Positions 17,543 through 26,368 of a stretch of DNA of 64,000 nucleotides are shown piece after piece. This DNA comes from an uncultured Draconibacterium sp. (GTDB lineage Bacteria; Bacteroidota; Bacteroidia; Bacteroidales; Prolixibacteraceae). The DNA is taken from NCBI RefSeq assembly GCF_963676815.1, contig NZ_OY781365.1, forward strand, positions 1,460,501 to 1,524,500, read 5' to 3'. How positions within the stretch are numbered: the first letter of the stretch is position 1; every line of letters begins with the position of its first letter. The notes below the pieces were generated by a model. It saw nothing but the letters and a program-made list of their open reading frames with translations. It did no database searches and had not been told where the DNA came from. The position numbers and the translations under genes are program-made.

Positions 17543-18615
17543 TACAACAATCCTCCAATGTTAGTTACTGATTGCTCTTTTATGGGTTGTACTTTCTGTC
17601 CTTCTACCAGGTAATGTACGCCGGCGGTAACAACTTGTTCGCCATTGCTTATACCCGATTTGATGTTAACGCGGCCCTTGGGTCCGTCGAGTGCAATGTC
17701 AACTGTGCGTTTTTCAACTTTACTTGTTGAGGGATTGTATATCCAAACATAAGTACTTGTTTTTTCGTGAAATACCGCCGATGCCGCAACCGAAAGTTGG
17801 TTCTCCTGTGCATCGCAATAAACGGTAACTTCGGCAGTCATTCCCGGAGCTACTTCCAAATCATTTTTATTGTTGAACGAAAATTTCACTTCGTACAATC
17901 CGTCGTGCATTGCCTTTTCGCTAACACTTAATAATTTTACCGGAAGTTGATGAATGCCTGCATTGGCAACATTCAGATAACTTTCTTTATCGCTTTTTAC
18001 ACGTTGCAATTGACTTTCTGATACTGAAACCACTGCCTCGAGGTGCGAGTTATCAATAATAGAAACAATTGGAGTTCCTGCCCCTACTGTTTGATAGTTT
18101 TCAACAAACTTCTCGTAAATGTAACCTGAGAACGGTGCTTTCAGCTCGGTGTCGCGCAATTGGTTTTGTGCATTTTCGTAAGCTGTCTTTGTCATCAGGT
18201 ATCCCGATTTAATTTTTTCAAAAGTGTTTTCAGGAATTTTGTTTTGCTCGATCAGTTGTTTGTAACGCAAGTATTCACTTTCGGTCTGCTCAAACTGTGC
18301 TTTGGTAGTTTCCACCTGCAGTTTATAATCGCGCTTGTCGATCTCGGCAATTACCTGGCCTTGTTTCACGTAATCGCCCTGTTTTGCATTTAGTTTTAAC
18401 AAAGGACCACCAACGCGAAAAGACAAAGATGTAAGGCTTTTCTCCTTAATCTTTCCGTTAAATGTTATTGTGTTTTGAGAAACCGCGTCGGTAATGGTTT
18501 CTATTTTCACATTTTTAATTGTTTCGGCCTGAGGCTCTTCTCCGGTGCTACTTTTGCACCCTGAAAATGCGATTATAGCAGCAGCTAATACGAGAATAAT
18601 GTTCTTAATTTTCAT
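17542..18615 (-). CDS. RND periplasmic adaptor lipoprotein
   Basis: 357 residues from the ATG at 18615. An upstream ATG at 18645 adds ten residues before the signal peptide and is less likely. The lipobox is AFSGC. A short alpha-hairpin (YLRYKQLIEQNKIPENTFEKIKSG region) sits inside a split barrel-sandwich domain (KQGDYVKQGQVIAEID, then AGTPIVSIIDNSHLEA). It ends with a beta-barrel and membrane-proximal domain, as in AcrA/MexA adaptors. It links the RND permease, with which it overlaps by 1 bp, to the TolC channel, and is the first gene of this operon. Confidence 0.9.
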   Translation of the reverse strand: MKIKNIILVLAAAIIAFSGCKSSTGEEPQAETIKNVKIETITDAVSQNTITFNGKIKEKSLTSLSFRVGGPLLKLNAKQGDYVKQGQVIAEIDKRDYKLQVETTKAQFEQTESEYLRYKQLIEQNKIPENTFEKIKSGYLMTKTAYENAQNQLRDTELKAPFSGYIYEKFVENYQTVGAGTPIVSIIDNSHLEAVVSVSESQLQRVKSDKESYLNVANAGIHQLPVKLLSVSEKAMHDGLYEVKFSFNNKNDLEVAPGMTAEVTVYCDAQENQLSVAASAVFHEKTSTYVWIYNPSTSKVEKRTVDIALDGPKGRVNIKSGISNGEQVVTAGVHYLVEGQKVQPIKEQSVTNIGGLL

Positions 18616-18722
18616 ATCGTTTTTTTGTTTTTGCACTCGAATCATGTAGCAAAATTAATTGTACTGATTACTAAAGATTTAGATTTGTGCACCGAATGAT
18701 AAAATGTACCCGCGAAATGCCC

Positions 18723-19493
18723 CTAAAGCGTTTCAACACTTGTTATACGTTCCCGGAGATGCTTCATGTACTTATTTAATTGTAATTGTACACTTGAAAT
18801 AGTTGATTGTGTGTAATTCTGAGAGTTTTGGATATTGTTTTGAACGCGTTTCATCATCAGGTCGAAATTAGAGATAAGAGCATTGGCAATTTCTTTGTCG
18901 CCTGTTTTTAGCGTCTTTTCTTTTTGCTTTTCGCCTTTGCCATTCACTTTCTTCAAATCGCTTAAAGCCTGATAACAAACACGTTTCCCCAAGGCCTGAT
19001 AATAGATCGTGAGGAATGCTTCAACACCAAAAAAAATTTCTTTTACATCTTTTAAAATGGGAAGTAAATCGGCTTTAAGCATCGCTTTTTCGCCCATTGC
19101 CGTTTCGTAAGGAGTTGCGCCATAGTTAATTGTAAAACTGGCAGGATTACCAATAACCATATCGGCTTCGTGGTTTTGAATGGGACTAAGCATGGCTGCA
19201 AAATGCTCTTTTCGCAGATGTTCCAGGTTGGCATTAATGAACAACACTATTTCGTTGCTGGCATACTCTACGCCACAGGCCATTGCATAACTCTTTCCAT
19301 GGTTTTCAGGCAGCTTTAAATACTCGAACTCATAATGAGCAGCCAGGGTTTTCAGAACGTTTTCTGTTCCGTCGGTCGATCCATCATCAACTACAATCAC
19401 CTCGGCTTCAGGGTTATGTTTGCAACACGAGGCCACAACATTGAAAATTGTGTTTTCTTCGTTGTGCGTGCAAACAATAATGCTTGTTTCCAT
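18723..19493 (-). CDS. GT2-fold glycosyltransferase-like protein with degenerate DxD
   Basis: 256 residues. The N-terminal half is a GT-A (family 2) nucleotide-sugar fold with VIVVDDGSTDGT (Asp36, Asp37) and ENHGKSYAMACGVEYA. At the place where the metal-binding DxD normally sits (LFLDADLE) it reads LFINANLE, so both aspartates are asparagine (Asn87, Asn89). The C-terminal quarter has no membrane helix and is a charged helical tail. It lies 98 bp downstream of the nucleotide cyclase gene, on the same strand, so may be cotranscribed with it. It may be a metal-independent transferase or a nucleotide-sugar-binding pseudoenzyme. Confidence 0.75.
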   Translation of the reverse strand: METSIIVCTHNEENTIFNVVASCCKHNPEAEVIVVDDGSTDGTENVLKTLAAHYEFEYLKLPENHGKSYAMACGVEYASNEIVLFINANLEHLRKEHFAAMLSPIQNHEADMVIGNPASFTINYGATPYETAMGEKAMLKADLLPILKDVKEIFFGVEAFLTIYYQALGKRVCYQALSDLKKVNGKGEKQKEKTLKTGDKEIANALISNFDLMMKRVQNNIQNSQNYTQSTISSVQLQLNKYMKHLRERITSVETL

Positions 19494-19591
19494 TGTTTTC
19501 TGTTTTCAGGAGCTAATATAAACTGTAAAGAAGTGGTTGAACGAAAGTTACTTCGTGAAATGATTAAACCAATACCTGGAATGCAGCCGAA

Positions 19592-20713
19592 CTAATCTTC
19601 GGCCGGATGGACTTCGTATATTTTAATCGAATTTTTCTTTCCAAAAAACTTAATCAGGTCAACATATTCAATTTTGTATTCTTTGGTATTTTTTATCAGT
19701 TTAACTGCAAACTCGCTGGTAACCAGAATTTTCTTTTTGTAGCGTTTGCATTGTTTTTGTATACGTGCAGCGGTGTTTAACACATCGCCATGAAAAGCCA
19801 ACTCGCGCTTAATCTCTCCAACCTCTGCCGCCATTACTTTTCCAACATTTAACGATGCAGTAAAAACAGGCATCATTCCATATTCTTTTTCAAAATACTC
19901 GCGCCGTTTACTCAATGCTTTTTCATACAGGTAATAAAAATCAACTGCACCTTTATACGAAGATTCTCGGCGGGCATCCCACGATACCACTACCTCATCG
20001 CCAACAAACTGATAAACACGTCCGCGGGTTGCCAACAACGAGTTAGACACACATTTAAAACAATCCTGAATAAAATAACTGTATTTCTTGTGCCCTAATT
20101 TTTCGGCCACTGCTGTTGACGATTCCAAGTCGAGAAACATAAAAATCAATTCCTCTTCCCGCGGTTTTTGGTAATACCCCATCATTATTTTGCCCAACGG
20201 AGCATATCCAACCTGCTGCAAAAGTGTGTTTATTAATTGGTAAACATAGCCACCAACAAACAATACGATTAAAAAGAAAAGGATGGTTGAGTTGAATAAA
20301 AACCGGGGTAAGTGCGATACTGATTCGGAAAAACTCAGATCTTTTGATACGCTGTAGTGCACGATTCCCAAAAGAATACTGATAACTAAAAAGATAATGA
20401 TATCGAGAAAAACAACACCAATGGCCAATTTCCTCATTTTAAAGTTTCGGACTAAACGCGGATACACCAAATTAAGTGTAAACCAGCTTAGTGTGGCAAA
20501 CAACGAAATCACCAGTGACGACCATAAAATTTCATCAACCAAAAAACTCATTCCTTTTGACAGCATGTTGCCCATGTGGTCGTCGCGGGCACCAAGCATT
20601 CGAATAAAAATAGCAAACCGAATAACGATATTCCAGTAAATTAAAGTGTAAACCAACAATAACAACTGATGACGCCGTACCGATCCCTTATATGTTCTTT
20701 CAAGTTTTGGCAT
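19592..20713 (-). CDS. Membrane-bound class III nucleotide cyclase (Pycsar PycC-like candidate)
   Basis: 373 residues. Four predicted membrane helices lie at about 17-37, 61-84, 94-119 and 140-165. A class III cyclase homology domain follows at about 185-365. Metal ligands are Asp195 (FLDLESST) and Asp239 (FVGDE). The transition-state pair Asn313 and Arg317 (VLNTAARI) is intact, so it should be active. The two base-reading positions, judged by spacing from Asp239 and Asn313, hold Gln235 and Ala306. Adenylate cyclases have Lys and Asp (or Thr) there and guanylate cyclases Glu and Cys, so the base is not predictable and could be a pyrimidine. The gene starts 9 bp after the HD-PycTM stop. Confidence 0.85.
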   Translation of the reverse strand: MPKLERTYKGSVRRHQLLLLVYTLIYWNIVIRFAIFIRMLGARDDHMGNMLSKGMSFLVDEILWSSLVISLFATLSWFTLNLVYPRLVRNFKMRKLAIGVVFLDIIIFLVISILLGIVHYSVSKDLSFSESVSHLPRFLFNSTILFFLIVLFVGGYVYQLINTLLQQVGYAPLGKIMMGYYQKPREEELIFMFLDLESSTAVAEKLGHKKYSYFIQDCFKCVSNSLLATRGRVYQFVGDEVVVSWDARRESSYKGAVDFYYLYEKALSKRREYFEKEYGMMPVFTASLNVGKVMAAEVGEIKRELAFHGDVLNTAARIQKQCKRYKKKILVTSEFAVKLIKNTKEYKIEYVDLIKFFGKKNSIKIYEVHPAED

Positions 20714-20722
20714 TAAATTGTG

Positions 20723-21886
20723 TTACAAAATTTTTGAAAGATACAGAATTAAAAAAGTAAGTACCGCAACCACAAAACTGACCATAAAAACATGGTAGGA
20801 ATACCGCAACAGTTTATATTTTTTAGCCAACACTTTTCCCAAATTATACTGATCTTTGGTTAATGTTCCGTACAAATAATCGTAATCGTCCATCATTTCT
20901 TTTACACCCTTTTCATACTTCCGGTAAGGCATATTAAAAAAGTTACCAAAAAACAACAAGTTTAGCTTTCGGTTTTTAAGGTCGTCATCGCTGTAATTTC
21001 CCGACCCGTATTTTGGTATAACCGAAAGAATGGCAAACACCAGCGATATTAAGCACCCAATAATTAAAATAATACCTGGAATCAGAAAATTCTGTTCGCT
21101 CGTACGCAAGGTTAATGCACTGGTACTCATCAATACCGAAACCAACACTGCGTTAATGGTTAGCATTATATTGGCTTTGTTATCAGCTATCGAACTCAAA
21201 TTTATTTGGTTGCGTGCCGTTAGCCTGAACATGGTTTCAATACCCCGGGCAGTACTTTTTTTGTTGGTTTTTGGTGCTTCAGCAGTTTTGGTTCCCAACA
21301 GTTTTTTAATGCGCTTTTTAACTTTCTTAATATTCTCTAAACGCACCGGTTCAAATGTTGTTTTGGCGTAATTGGTATGAAATTTTATTCCCTTAATAAA
21401 ATCGAGAGTTTGTTCCCAGTAATCGAGTTTCGAGCATTTTCGTTCAACAAAATTGCACATCTCTTTTCGCAACAAATTCGAGATTTCCATAAAATTATCC
21501 ATCCCGGCATGCGCGTGGTCTGCGTCGCCAATTATTTCTTCAAGTAATGAGTTTTTCGGTGCTCCCATTCTTGTGGCCTCAATGCACTTTTCAACCTCGG
21601 CAATAAAATGGTCATCCATTCCTTTGTCAACCAAAAACTGGCGGGCAATCTTGCAGCCCTCTGCTTCGTGGTCTTTTAACGACACTGCGTGGCCAATATC
21701 ATGAAACCAGGCAGCCACTACCACAATATTTTTATTGCGTTCATCCAAACCTTCAGCATCAGCAATAGTTGCCGACACTTGGGCTACCAACCTGGTATGC
21801 TCTACTGAATGATAATTTAACAGGGCCGAAACCTTCTCTTCGTAATATTTTATAGCAAACCGCTTTACTTCTTCAACAATTTCCAT
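20723..21886 (-). CDS. HD phosphohydrolase fused to a PycTM (Pycsar effector-like) membrane domain
   Basis: 387 residues. The N-terminal HD domain (about 1-190) keeps His26 and His30, His62-Asp63 (WFHDIGH) and Asp121/Asp123 (GDADHAH), so a metal-dependent phosphohydrolase is predicted. A basic linker (KKVKKRIKKLLG) leads to a PycTM-type region (about 215-387) with RNQINLSSIADNKANIMLTINA, two helices at about 244-296 and one at 365-386. PycTM is the membrane-damaging effector domain of Pycsar antiphage systems, triggered by a cyclic pyrimidine nucleotide. The cyclase gene follows after 9 bp. An HD domain could hydrolyse the signal or another nucleotide. A housekeeping signalling role is the main alternative. 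Confidence 0.85.
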   Translation of the reverse strand: MEIVEEVKRFAIKYYEEKVSALLNYHSVEHTRLVAQVSATIADAEGLDERNKNIVVVAAWFHDIGHAVSLKDHEAEGCKIARQFLVDKGMDDHFIAEVEKCIEATRMGAPKNSLLEEIIGDADHAHAGMDNFMEISNLLRKEMCNFVERKCSKLDYWEQTLDFIKGIKFHTNYAKTTFEPVRLENIKKVKKRIKKLLGTKTAEAPKTNKKSTARGIETMFRLTARNQINLSSIADNKANIMLTINAVLVSVLMSTSALTLRTSEQNFLIPGIILIIGCLISLVFAILSVIPKYGSGNYSDDDLKNRKLNLLFFGNFFNMPYRKYEKGVKEMMDDYDYLYGTLTKDQYNLGKVLAKKYKLLRYSYHVFMVSFVVAVLTFLILYLSKIL

Positions 21887-22109
21887 CTGCTAATTTTTTT
21901 CATTTCTGAATAATCAGAACCTGCTACGTGGGAAAACAGTAGCTCTTCCAATTTTACAGAAGTTAAAAATAACTACTTTTGAATCAAAGTAAACAACAAT
22001 ATACAGGTAACTTTTATTTTTTAAACGGTTATCTGTCAAATCTCTTCATCGAGACCTTTAGCAAGTAGTAAATTAGTGTTTTACAAAGCACACCAATAAA
22101 CTTGTTTTA
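21887..22109. promoter_or_regulatory. Divergent intergenic region between the PycTM operon and the barrel-fusion gene
   Basis: The 223 bp separate two genes reading outward, so both promoters must lie here. A perfect plus-strand TAnnTTTG match (TACTTTTG, 21974-21981) is the best -7 candidate for the rightward gene, but no good -33 TTTG is correctly spaced. No convincing box was seen for the leftward operon. Confidence 0.35.
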
Positions 22110-25100
22110 ATGATAAAAGACCTGATTAAAATTAGCGTTGTTTTATGGGCCCTTGTTGCAGGCTTCAACTCACCGCTTGCAGCGCAAAACGATGTAACTT
22201 ACAGTGTGTTTTTAGCCGGAAATACGGCCACTACCAAAAATCCTGAGCTCACCAGGTTTATTACTGATCTTACAGAAATTAGCCAGCCACACGCTTTTGT
22301 TTACCTCGGCAATTACTCCGAGTCGAACACCAACGACGATGAGCTGCAATTTAATTTCTTCCCCGATATGCAAGACGAAAATGTTCCCTTACTATTTGCT
22401 AACGGAACCGACGAGTGGCACAACGGAAAAAAGAATACAAAAAAAGTTCGGAAAGCAGTTCGTGAGAAATTTGCCGACAACGAAGTTTACACCAACGACT
22501 GGGGATGCCCCGGACCAACCGAAGTGCAGTTAAGCAACGAGTTAACCGTAATTTTAATTGATACCTACTGGTGGCTCACTGATCTTGATACCCGCTACGG
22601 GAAATGTGGTATTGAAGAAGATGAGGATGTTTTTGTATGGCTGAAAGATGCGCTTCGTCAAAATAAAAATAAAACAGTTATTGTTGCCGGATTTCATCCA
22701 ATAGAATCGGTTGGGCCCCACGGTGGTTACCTGCCAACTGCGGCCGGTATTGCTGCGTTTCCATACACAATTTTTAAAAATACACTAGGCGGAAAAAATG
22801 ATTTGGTGCATCCTGATTATAAAAACCTGCGCCAGCAAATGCGTGCTGTTTTACATGGTTTTCCCAATGTAATTTATGCATCGGCTCTCGAGAACAGCCT
22901 TCAGTACATTAAAACCGATAACATTCACCAGGTAATAAGCGGATCGTTGGTTAAGCAAGCTTTTGCAAATAATAAGAAAGCAGATTTTGCAAGTAGCGAA
23001 GCCGGTATTTCAAGGATTGACATTCATAAAAATGGCGATGTTACACTCAACTTTTTTGAACTTGAAAGTGGCACGAAAAAACCGGTTTTCAGCCGCTTGT
23101 TGTACACGCTAAAACCGGAAACTGATGAGGATTTGAGCGCAAAACGTCAGGCCATTTTTAAAGATTCGACCCACACCACTTTTGCCAGCCAACAATACCG
23201 GGCCACAAAAAGTTATGAAAAATGGATGGGCAAAAACTACCGCGAAGTTTGGGAAACACCCGTTGAAGCGCGTGTGTTCGACATCAGTAAAGAAAAGGGT
23301 GGATTGAAAATATTAAAACGAGGAGGAGGACAACAAACCAAATCGGTTCGGTTAGAAAATGATGAAGAGCATCAATATGTTTTACGCTCGCTCGAAAAAT
23401 TTGCTGAAGGTGCTTTGCCCGATGAAATGAAACAAACATTTGCAAAGGATATTGTTCAGGATCAGATTTCGGCATCAAATCCTTATGCAGCATTGCCGGC
23501 AGCAGCATTGGCCGAAAGTGCAGGTGTTTTTCATACCAATCCGGAAATTGTTTATGTTCCGCAAGATCCGCTTTTCAGGCAATACACCGAAGATATGCGC
23601 AGTGGTTTATTTTTGTTTGAAGAACGCCCTGCAAACGACAGAAGCGACCTGAAAAGTTTTGGCTACTCGAAAGATATTATTGGAACCGACGATGTAATTG
23701 AGGAAATTACGAAAAGCGAAGATCACCAGGTGGATCAGCAGGCAGTTTTGCGTGCCCGCCTGCTTGATATTTTTATAAACGACTGGGACCGCCACGATGA
23801 CCAGTGGCGTTGGGCCTCATTTAAGGAAGACGGTAAAACCATTTATAAACCTATTCCGCGCGATCGCGATCAAACATTTTTTGTAAACCAGGGAATTTTA
23901 CCTGGCATCGCATCGTTACCTTTTATATTACCAAAACTTCAAAACTTTCAACCGCGCACAAAAAATGTAGTCGGACTTGGATTTAATGCCCGCTACTTCG
24001 ACCGTACTTTTCTTAATCAGATGGAATGGGAAGACTGGCAAAAAGCAAATACTGAGCTAATGAAACGGATGACTCCGGAAGCCATTAACAAAGCCATGGC
24101 AACTTTCCCCAAAGAAATTCAACCGCTGGTTGCCGATTCTACTGCTAAAATTCTACTCGAGCGAAAAAAGTACATGGAAGAAATGGCGCATGAGCTGTAC
24201 CTGTACCAGGCTAAAAGAATAAATATTCCGGGAACCGATCGTAAAGATCTGTTCGAAATTGAGCGAAAAAATGATGAAGAAACAGAAATCACTGTTTACC
24301 ACATAAAAAAGGACGAAAGCAAAGGGAAACTTATTTATGAACGTACAATAAAAACAAGCGAAACACATGAAGTTGTGTGTTACGGGCTGGATGAAGAAGA
24401 CCAGTTTGAAATTAGCGGAAAAGTTAACAAAGGACCGATAATCAGGATAATTGGAGGGCAGGATAAAGATGTGGTGGTTAACAACTCGAAAGTAAGCGGG
24501 ATAAAAGCCAAAACACTGGTTTACGACCTGAAAAAAAGTACCGAAATTGAAGGCAAAGGGAGAACAAATGCCAAACTCACCGACAATAAAATTATTCATG
24601 ATTACGACCGGAAGTATTTTAAACGCGATGTAGGAATGCCACTGGCCAGTGGTGGTTACAATGCCGATGATGGTATTTATCTCGGCTACGGACGGTCGTG
24701 GTACAAACAAAAGTTCAGGCGCGATAACAGAACCTCAGTTTTGGGTGATTACTCGCTGGTAAATTCATCGCTTATTTTAAAGGCACAATACGAATCGCTG
24801 TCTACCAACAATGGTTTAGATGCCCTGTTTGGAATTGATGCAAGTACCGAGAACTTTACAACCAACTTTTTTGGTTTTGGTAACAACTCAACATACACCA
24901 ACAGTGGTTTTAACAGCGATTATTTTAAGGTAAAACAACGACGGATTATTGCTCAACTGGCCATACAGAAAAGGTTTGGCGAATCAGTTTGGGCACGTTA
25001 CAACGAGGAAGACGAACACAAAGACCATCCGGTTAACGAGCACAAAATAGGAGTATTGGCACAATGGAAACTCAACGACACAAAAGAAGAAGAAAATAAG

Positions 25101-25718
25101 TTTATCGCCAATTTTGGAGAAAATGGCCTTACTCCTGAAAATCTTGGCCAAATACATTATGCCGTTTTTGGAGCATATTACGAGTACCAGAATTTAAATA
25201 AAGATTTCAGGCCAACACGAGGATTTACTTTTAATACCTCGGCCAAACGCTACCTAAATATTCAAGGCGAGGAATCCAATTTCACCAAACTGGAAGGATC
25301 GACATCGGCGTTATTAAGTTTTACAAAATATCCACGAACCGTTTTTGCATTCCGTGCAGGTGGTGAAAAAATATTTGGCGATTACTTTTTTCATGATGCC
25401 GCAATCCTGGATGGAAAAACAAATCTTCGGGGTTTTCGGAAAACACGCTTTTACGGCGATGCAAGTGCCTACTTAAACTCGGAAATACGATTTAAACTTA
25501 TCGATTTTAAAAATTACCTGCTTACCGGAGAACTCGGCGTTCTCTTTTTTAACGATGTGGGCCGCGTTTGGCTCGATGGCGAAAATTCATCGAAATGGCA
25601 CAACGGTTATGGCGGAGGTTTTTGGGTGTCGCCGTTTAAAATGGCCATCATAACTACCACCCTAAACAAAAGCCGTGAAGAAACGTTAGTTCAATTTAAC
25701 TTTAGCTTTTTGTTTTGA
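22110..25718 (+). CDS. Dead calcineurin-like phosphoesterase / kinase-like / outer-membrane barrel fusion protein
   Basis: 1202 residues with a signal peptide (about 1-25). Residues 28-300 have the calcineurin-type phosphoesterase layout, but every metal motif is altered: AGNT (36-39), LGNY (66-69), NGTDEW (98-103), GFH (194-196, normally GHH) and ALEN (259-262, normally GHEH). Residues about 390-720 look like a FAM20/HipA-type kinase fold, with DIFINDWDRHDD (Asp553, Asn557, Asp560) and a PRDRDQ segment (Asp585, Asp587). The last 400 or so residues form an Omp85-like barrel with a LRGF motif and a C-terminal SFLF. It probably sits in the outer membrane. The phosphoesterase activity is likely lost; the kinase reading is inference. 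Confidence 0.75.
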   Translation: MIKDLIKISVVLWALVAGFNSPLAAQNDVTYSVFLAGNTATTKNPELTRFITDLTEISQPHAFVYLGNYSESNTNDDELQFNFFPDMQDENVPLLFANGTDEWHNGKKNTKKVRKAVREKFADNEVYTNDWGCPGPTEVQLSNELTVILIDTYWWLTDLDTRYGKCGIEEDEDVFVWLKDALRQNKNKTVIVAGFHPIESVGPHGGYLPTAAGIAAFPYTIFKNTLGGKNDLVHPDYKNLRQQMRAVLHGFPNVIYASALENSLQYIKTDNIHQVISGSLVKQAFANNKKADFASSEAGISRIDIHKNGDVTLNFFELESGTKKPVFSRLLYTLKPETDEDLSAKRQAIFKDSTHTTFASQQYRATKSYEKWMGKNYREVWETPVEARVFDISKEKGGLKILKRGGGQQTKSVRLENDEEHQYVLRSLEKFAEGALPDEMKQTFAKDIVQDQISASNPYAALPAAALAESAGVFHTNPEIVYVPQDPLFRQYTEDMRSGLFLFEERPANDRSDLKSFGYSKDIIGTDDVIEEITKSEDHQVDQQAVLRARLLDIFINDWDRHDDQWRWASFKEDGKTIYKPIPRDRDQTFFVNQGILPGIASLPFILPKLQNFQPRTKNVVGLGFNARYFDRTFLNQMEWEDWQKANTELMKRMTPEAINKAMATFPKEIQPLVADSTAKILLERKKYMEEMAHELYLYQAKRINIPGTDRKDLFEIERKNDEETEITVYHIKKDESKGKLIYERTIKTSETHEVVCYGLDEEDQFEISGKVNKGPIIRIIGGQDKDVVVNNSKVSGIKAKTLVYDLKKSTEIEGKGRTNAKLTDNKIIHDYDRKYFKRDVGMPLASGGYNADDGIYLGYGRSWYKQKFRRDNRTSVLGDYSLVNSSLILKAQYESLSTNNGLDALFGIDASTENFTTNFFGFGNNSTYTNSGFNSDYFKVKQRRIIAQLAIQKRFGESVWARYNEEDEHKDHPVNEHKIGVLAQWKLNDTKEEENKFIANFGENGLTPENLGQIHYAVFGAYYEYQNLNKDFRPTRGFTFNTSAKRYLNIQGEESNFTKLEGSTSALLSFTKYPRTVFAFRAGGEKIFGDYFFHDAAILDGKTNLRGFRKTRFYGDASAYLNSEIRFKLIDFKNYLLTGELGVLFFNDVGRVWLDGENSSKWHNGYGGGFWVSPFKMAIITTTLNKSREETLVQFNFSFLF

Positions 25719-26341
25719 AGACACTTATCCAACTCATATTTTTTCTTGGAATCGCTGTATGCGGTCAGCAAACATTGGCACAGGAAGTGATTCTGATTCG
25801 GCATGCCGAGGTAAAGCTGGAGCGCCATGGTTGGATGGGAGCAAAAAAAGCATCGGCCGTGCGCGATGAATACGATACGGCTCCAATCAGCCAGTTTAAT
25901 GCCGACACAGTTCTCAGCAAAATTCCTCAGCGAATTACCGACACCATTTATATTAGTGGATTATCACGATCGATTGCAACGGGGTTGAAACTTTTTGGCG
26001 ATTCGGCAACAATTGTTTCGCTCGACGATCTCAACGAATTTGAAATGCACATGATTTGGCTGCCATTGTTTTTGCCTTATAAAATCTGGACATCGATATC
26101 GCGAACAATGTGGCTAATGGGGTTGGAAAAACCGGGAACCGAATCATTCCAGGAGGCACGCGAGCGGGTTGATGCAGTTTGCTCTTTTATTGAACAGAAA
26201 GCGGAACAAAACGAGCAGGCAATTTTAGTAACTCATGGTTTTATAAACCGAAATATTGCCCGCGAATTGCAAAAGCGAGGCTGGCGTGTGATACAAAATA
26301 ATGGTAAAGAAAACCTGGGAGCCACCATTTTAAGAAAATAA
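25715..26341 (+). CDS. Exported histidine phosphatase-family protein
   Basis: 208 residues starting at a TTG that overlaps the previous stop (TTGA), which suggests translational coupling. The signal peptide is about 1-22. The phosphoglycerate mutase-like core has the phospho-acceptor histidine in LIRHAE, an SGLSRSIATGLKLF segment and the second catalytic histidine in LVTHGFINR. Family members remove phosphate from small molecules or proteins. Being exported, coupled to the barrel fusion and followed by another envelope protein, it probably acts in the periplasm. The natural substrate is unknown. Confidence 0.8.
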   Translation: MKTLIQLIFFLGIAVCGQQTLAQEVILIRHAEVKLERHGWMGAKKASAVRDEYDTAPISQFNADTVLSKIPQRITDTIYISGLSRSIATGLKLFGDSATIVSLDDLNEFEMHMIWLPLFLPYKIWTSISRTMWLMGLEKPGTESFQEARERVDAVCSFIEQKAEQNEQAILVTHGFINRNIARELQKRGWRVIQNNGKENLGATILRK

Positions 26342-26368
26342 ACAAAGCAATTAAACGTTATTAGGCTT

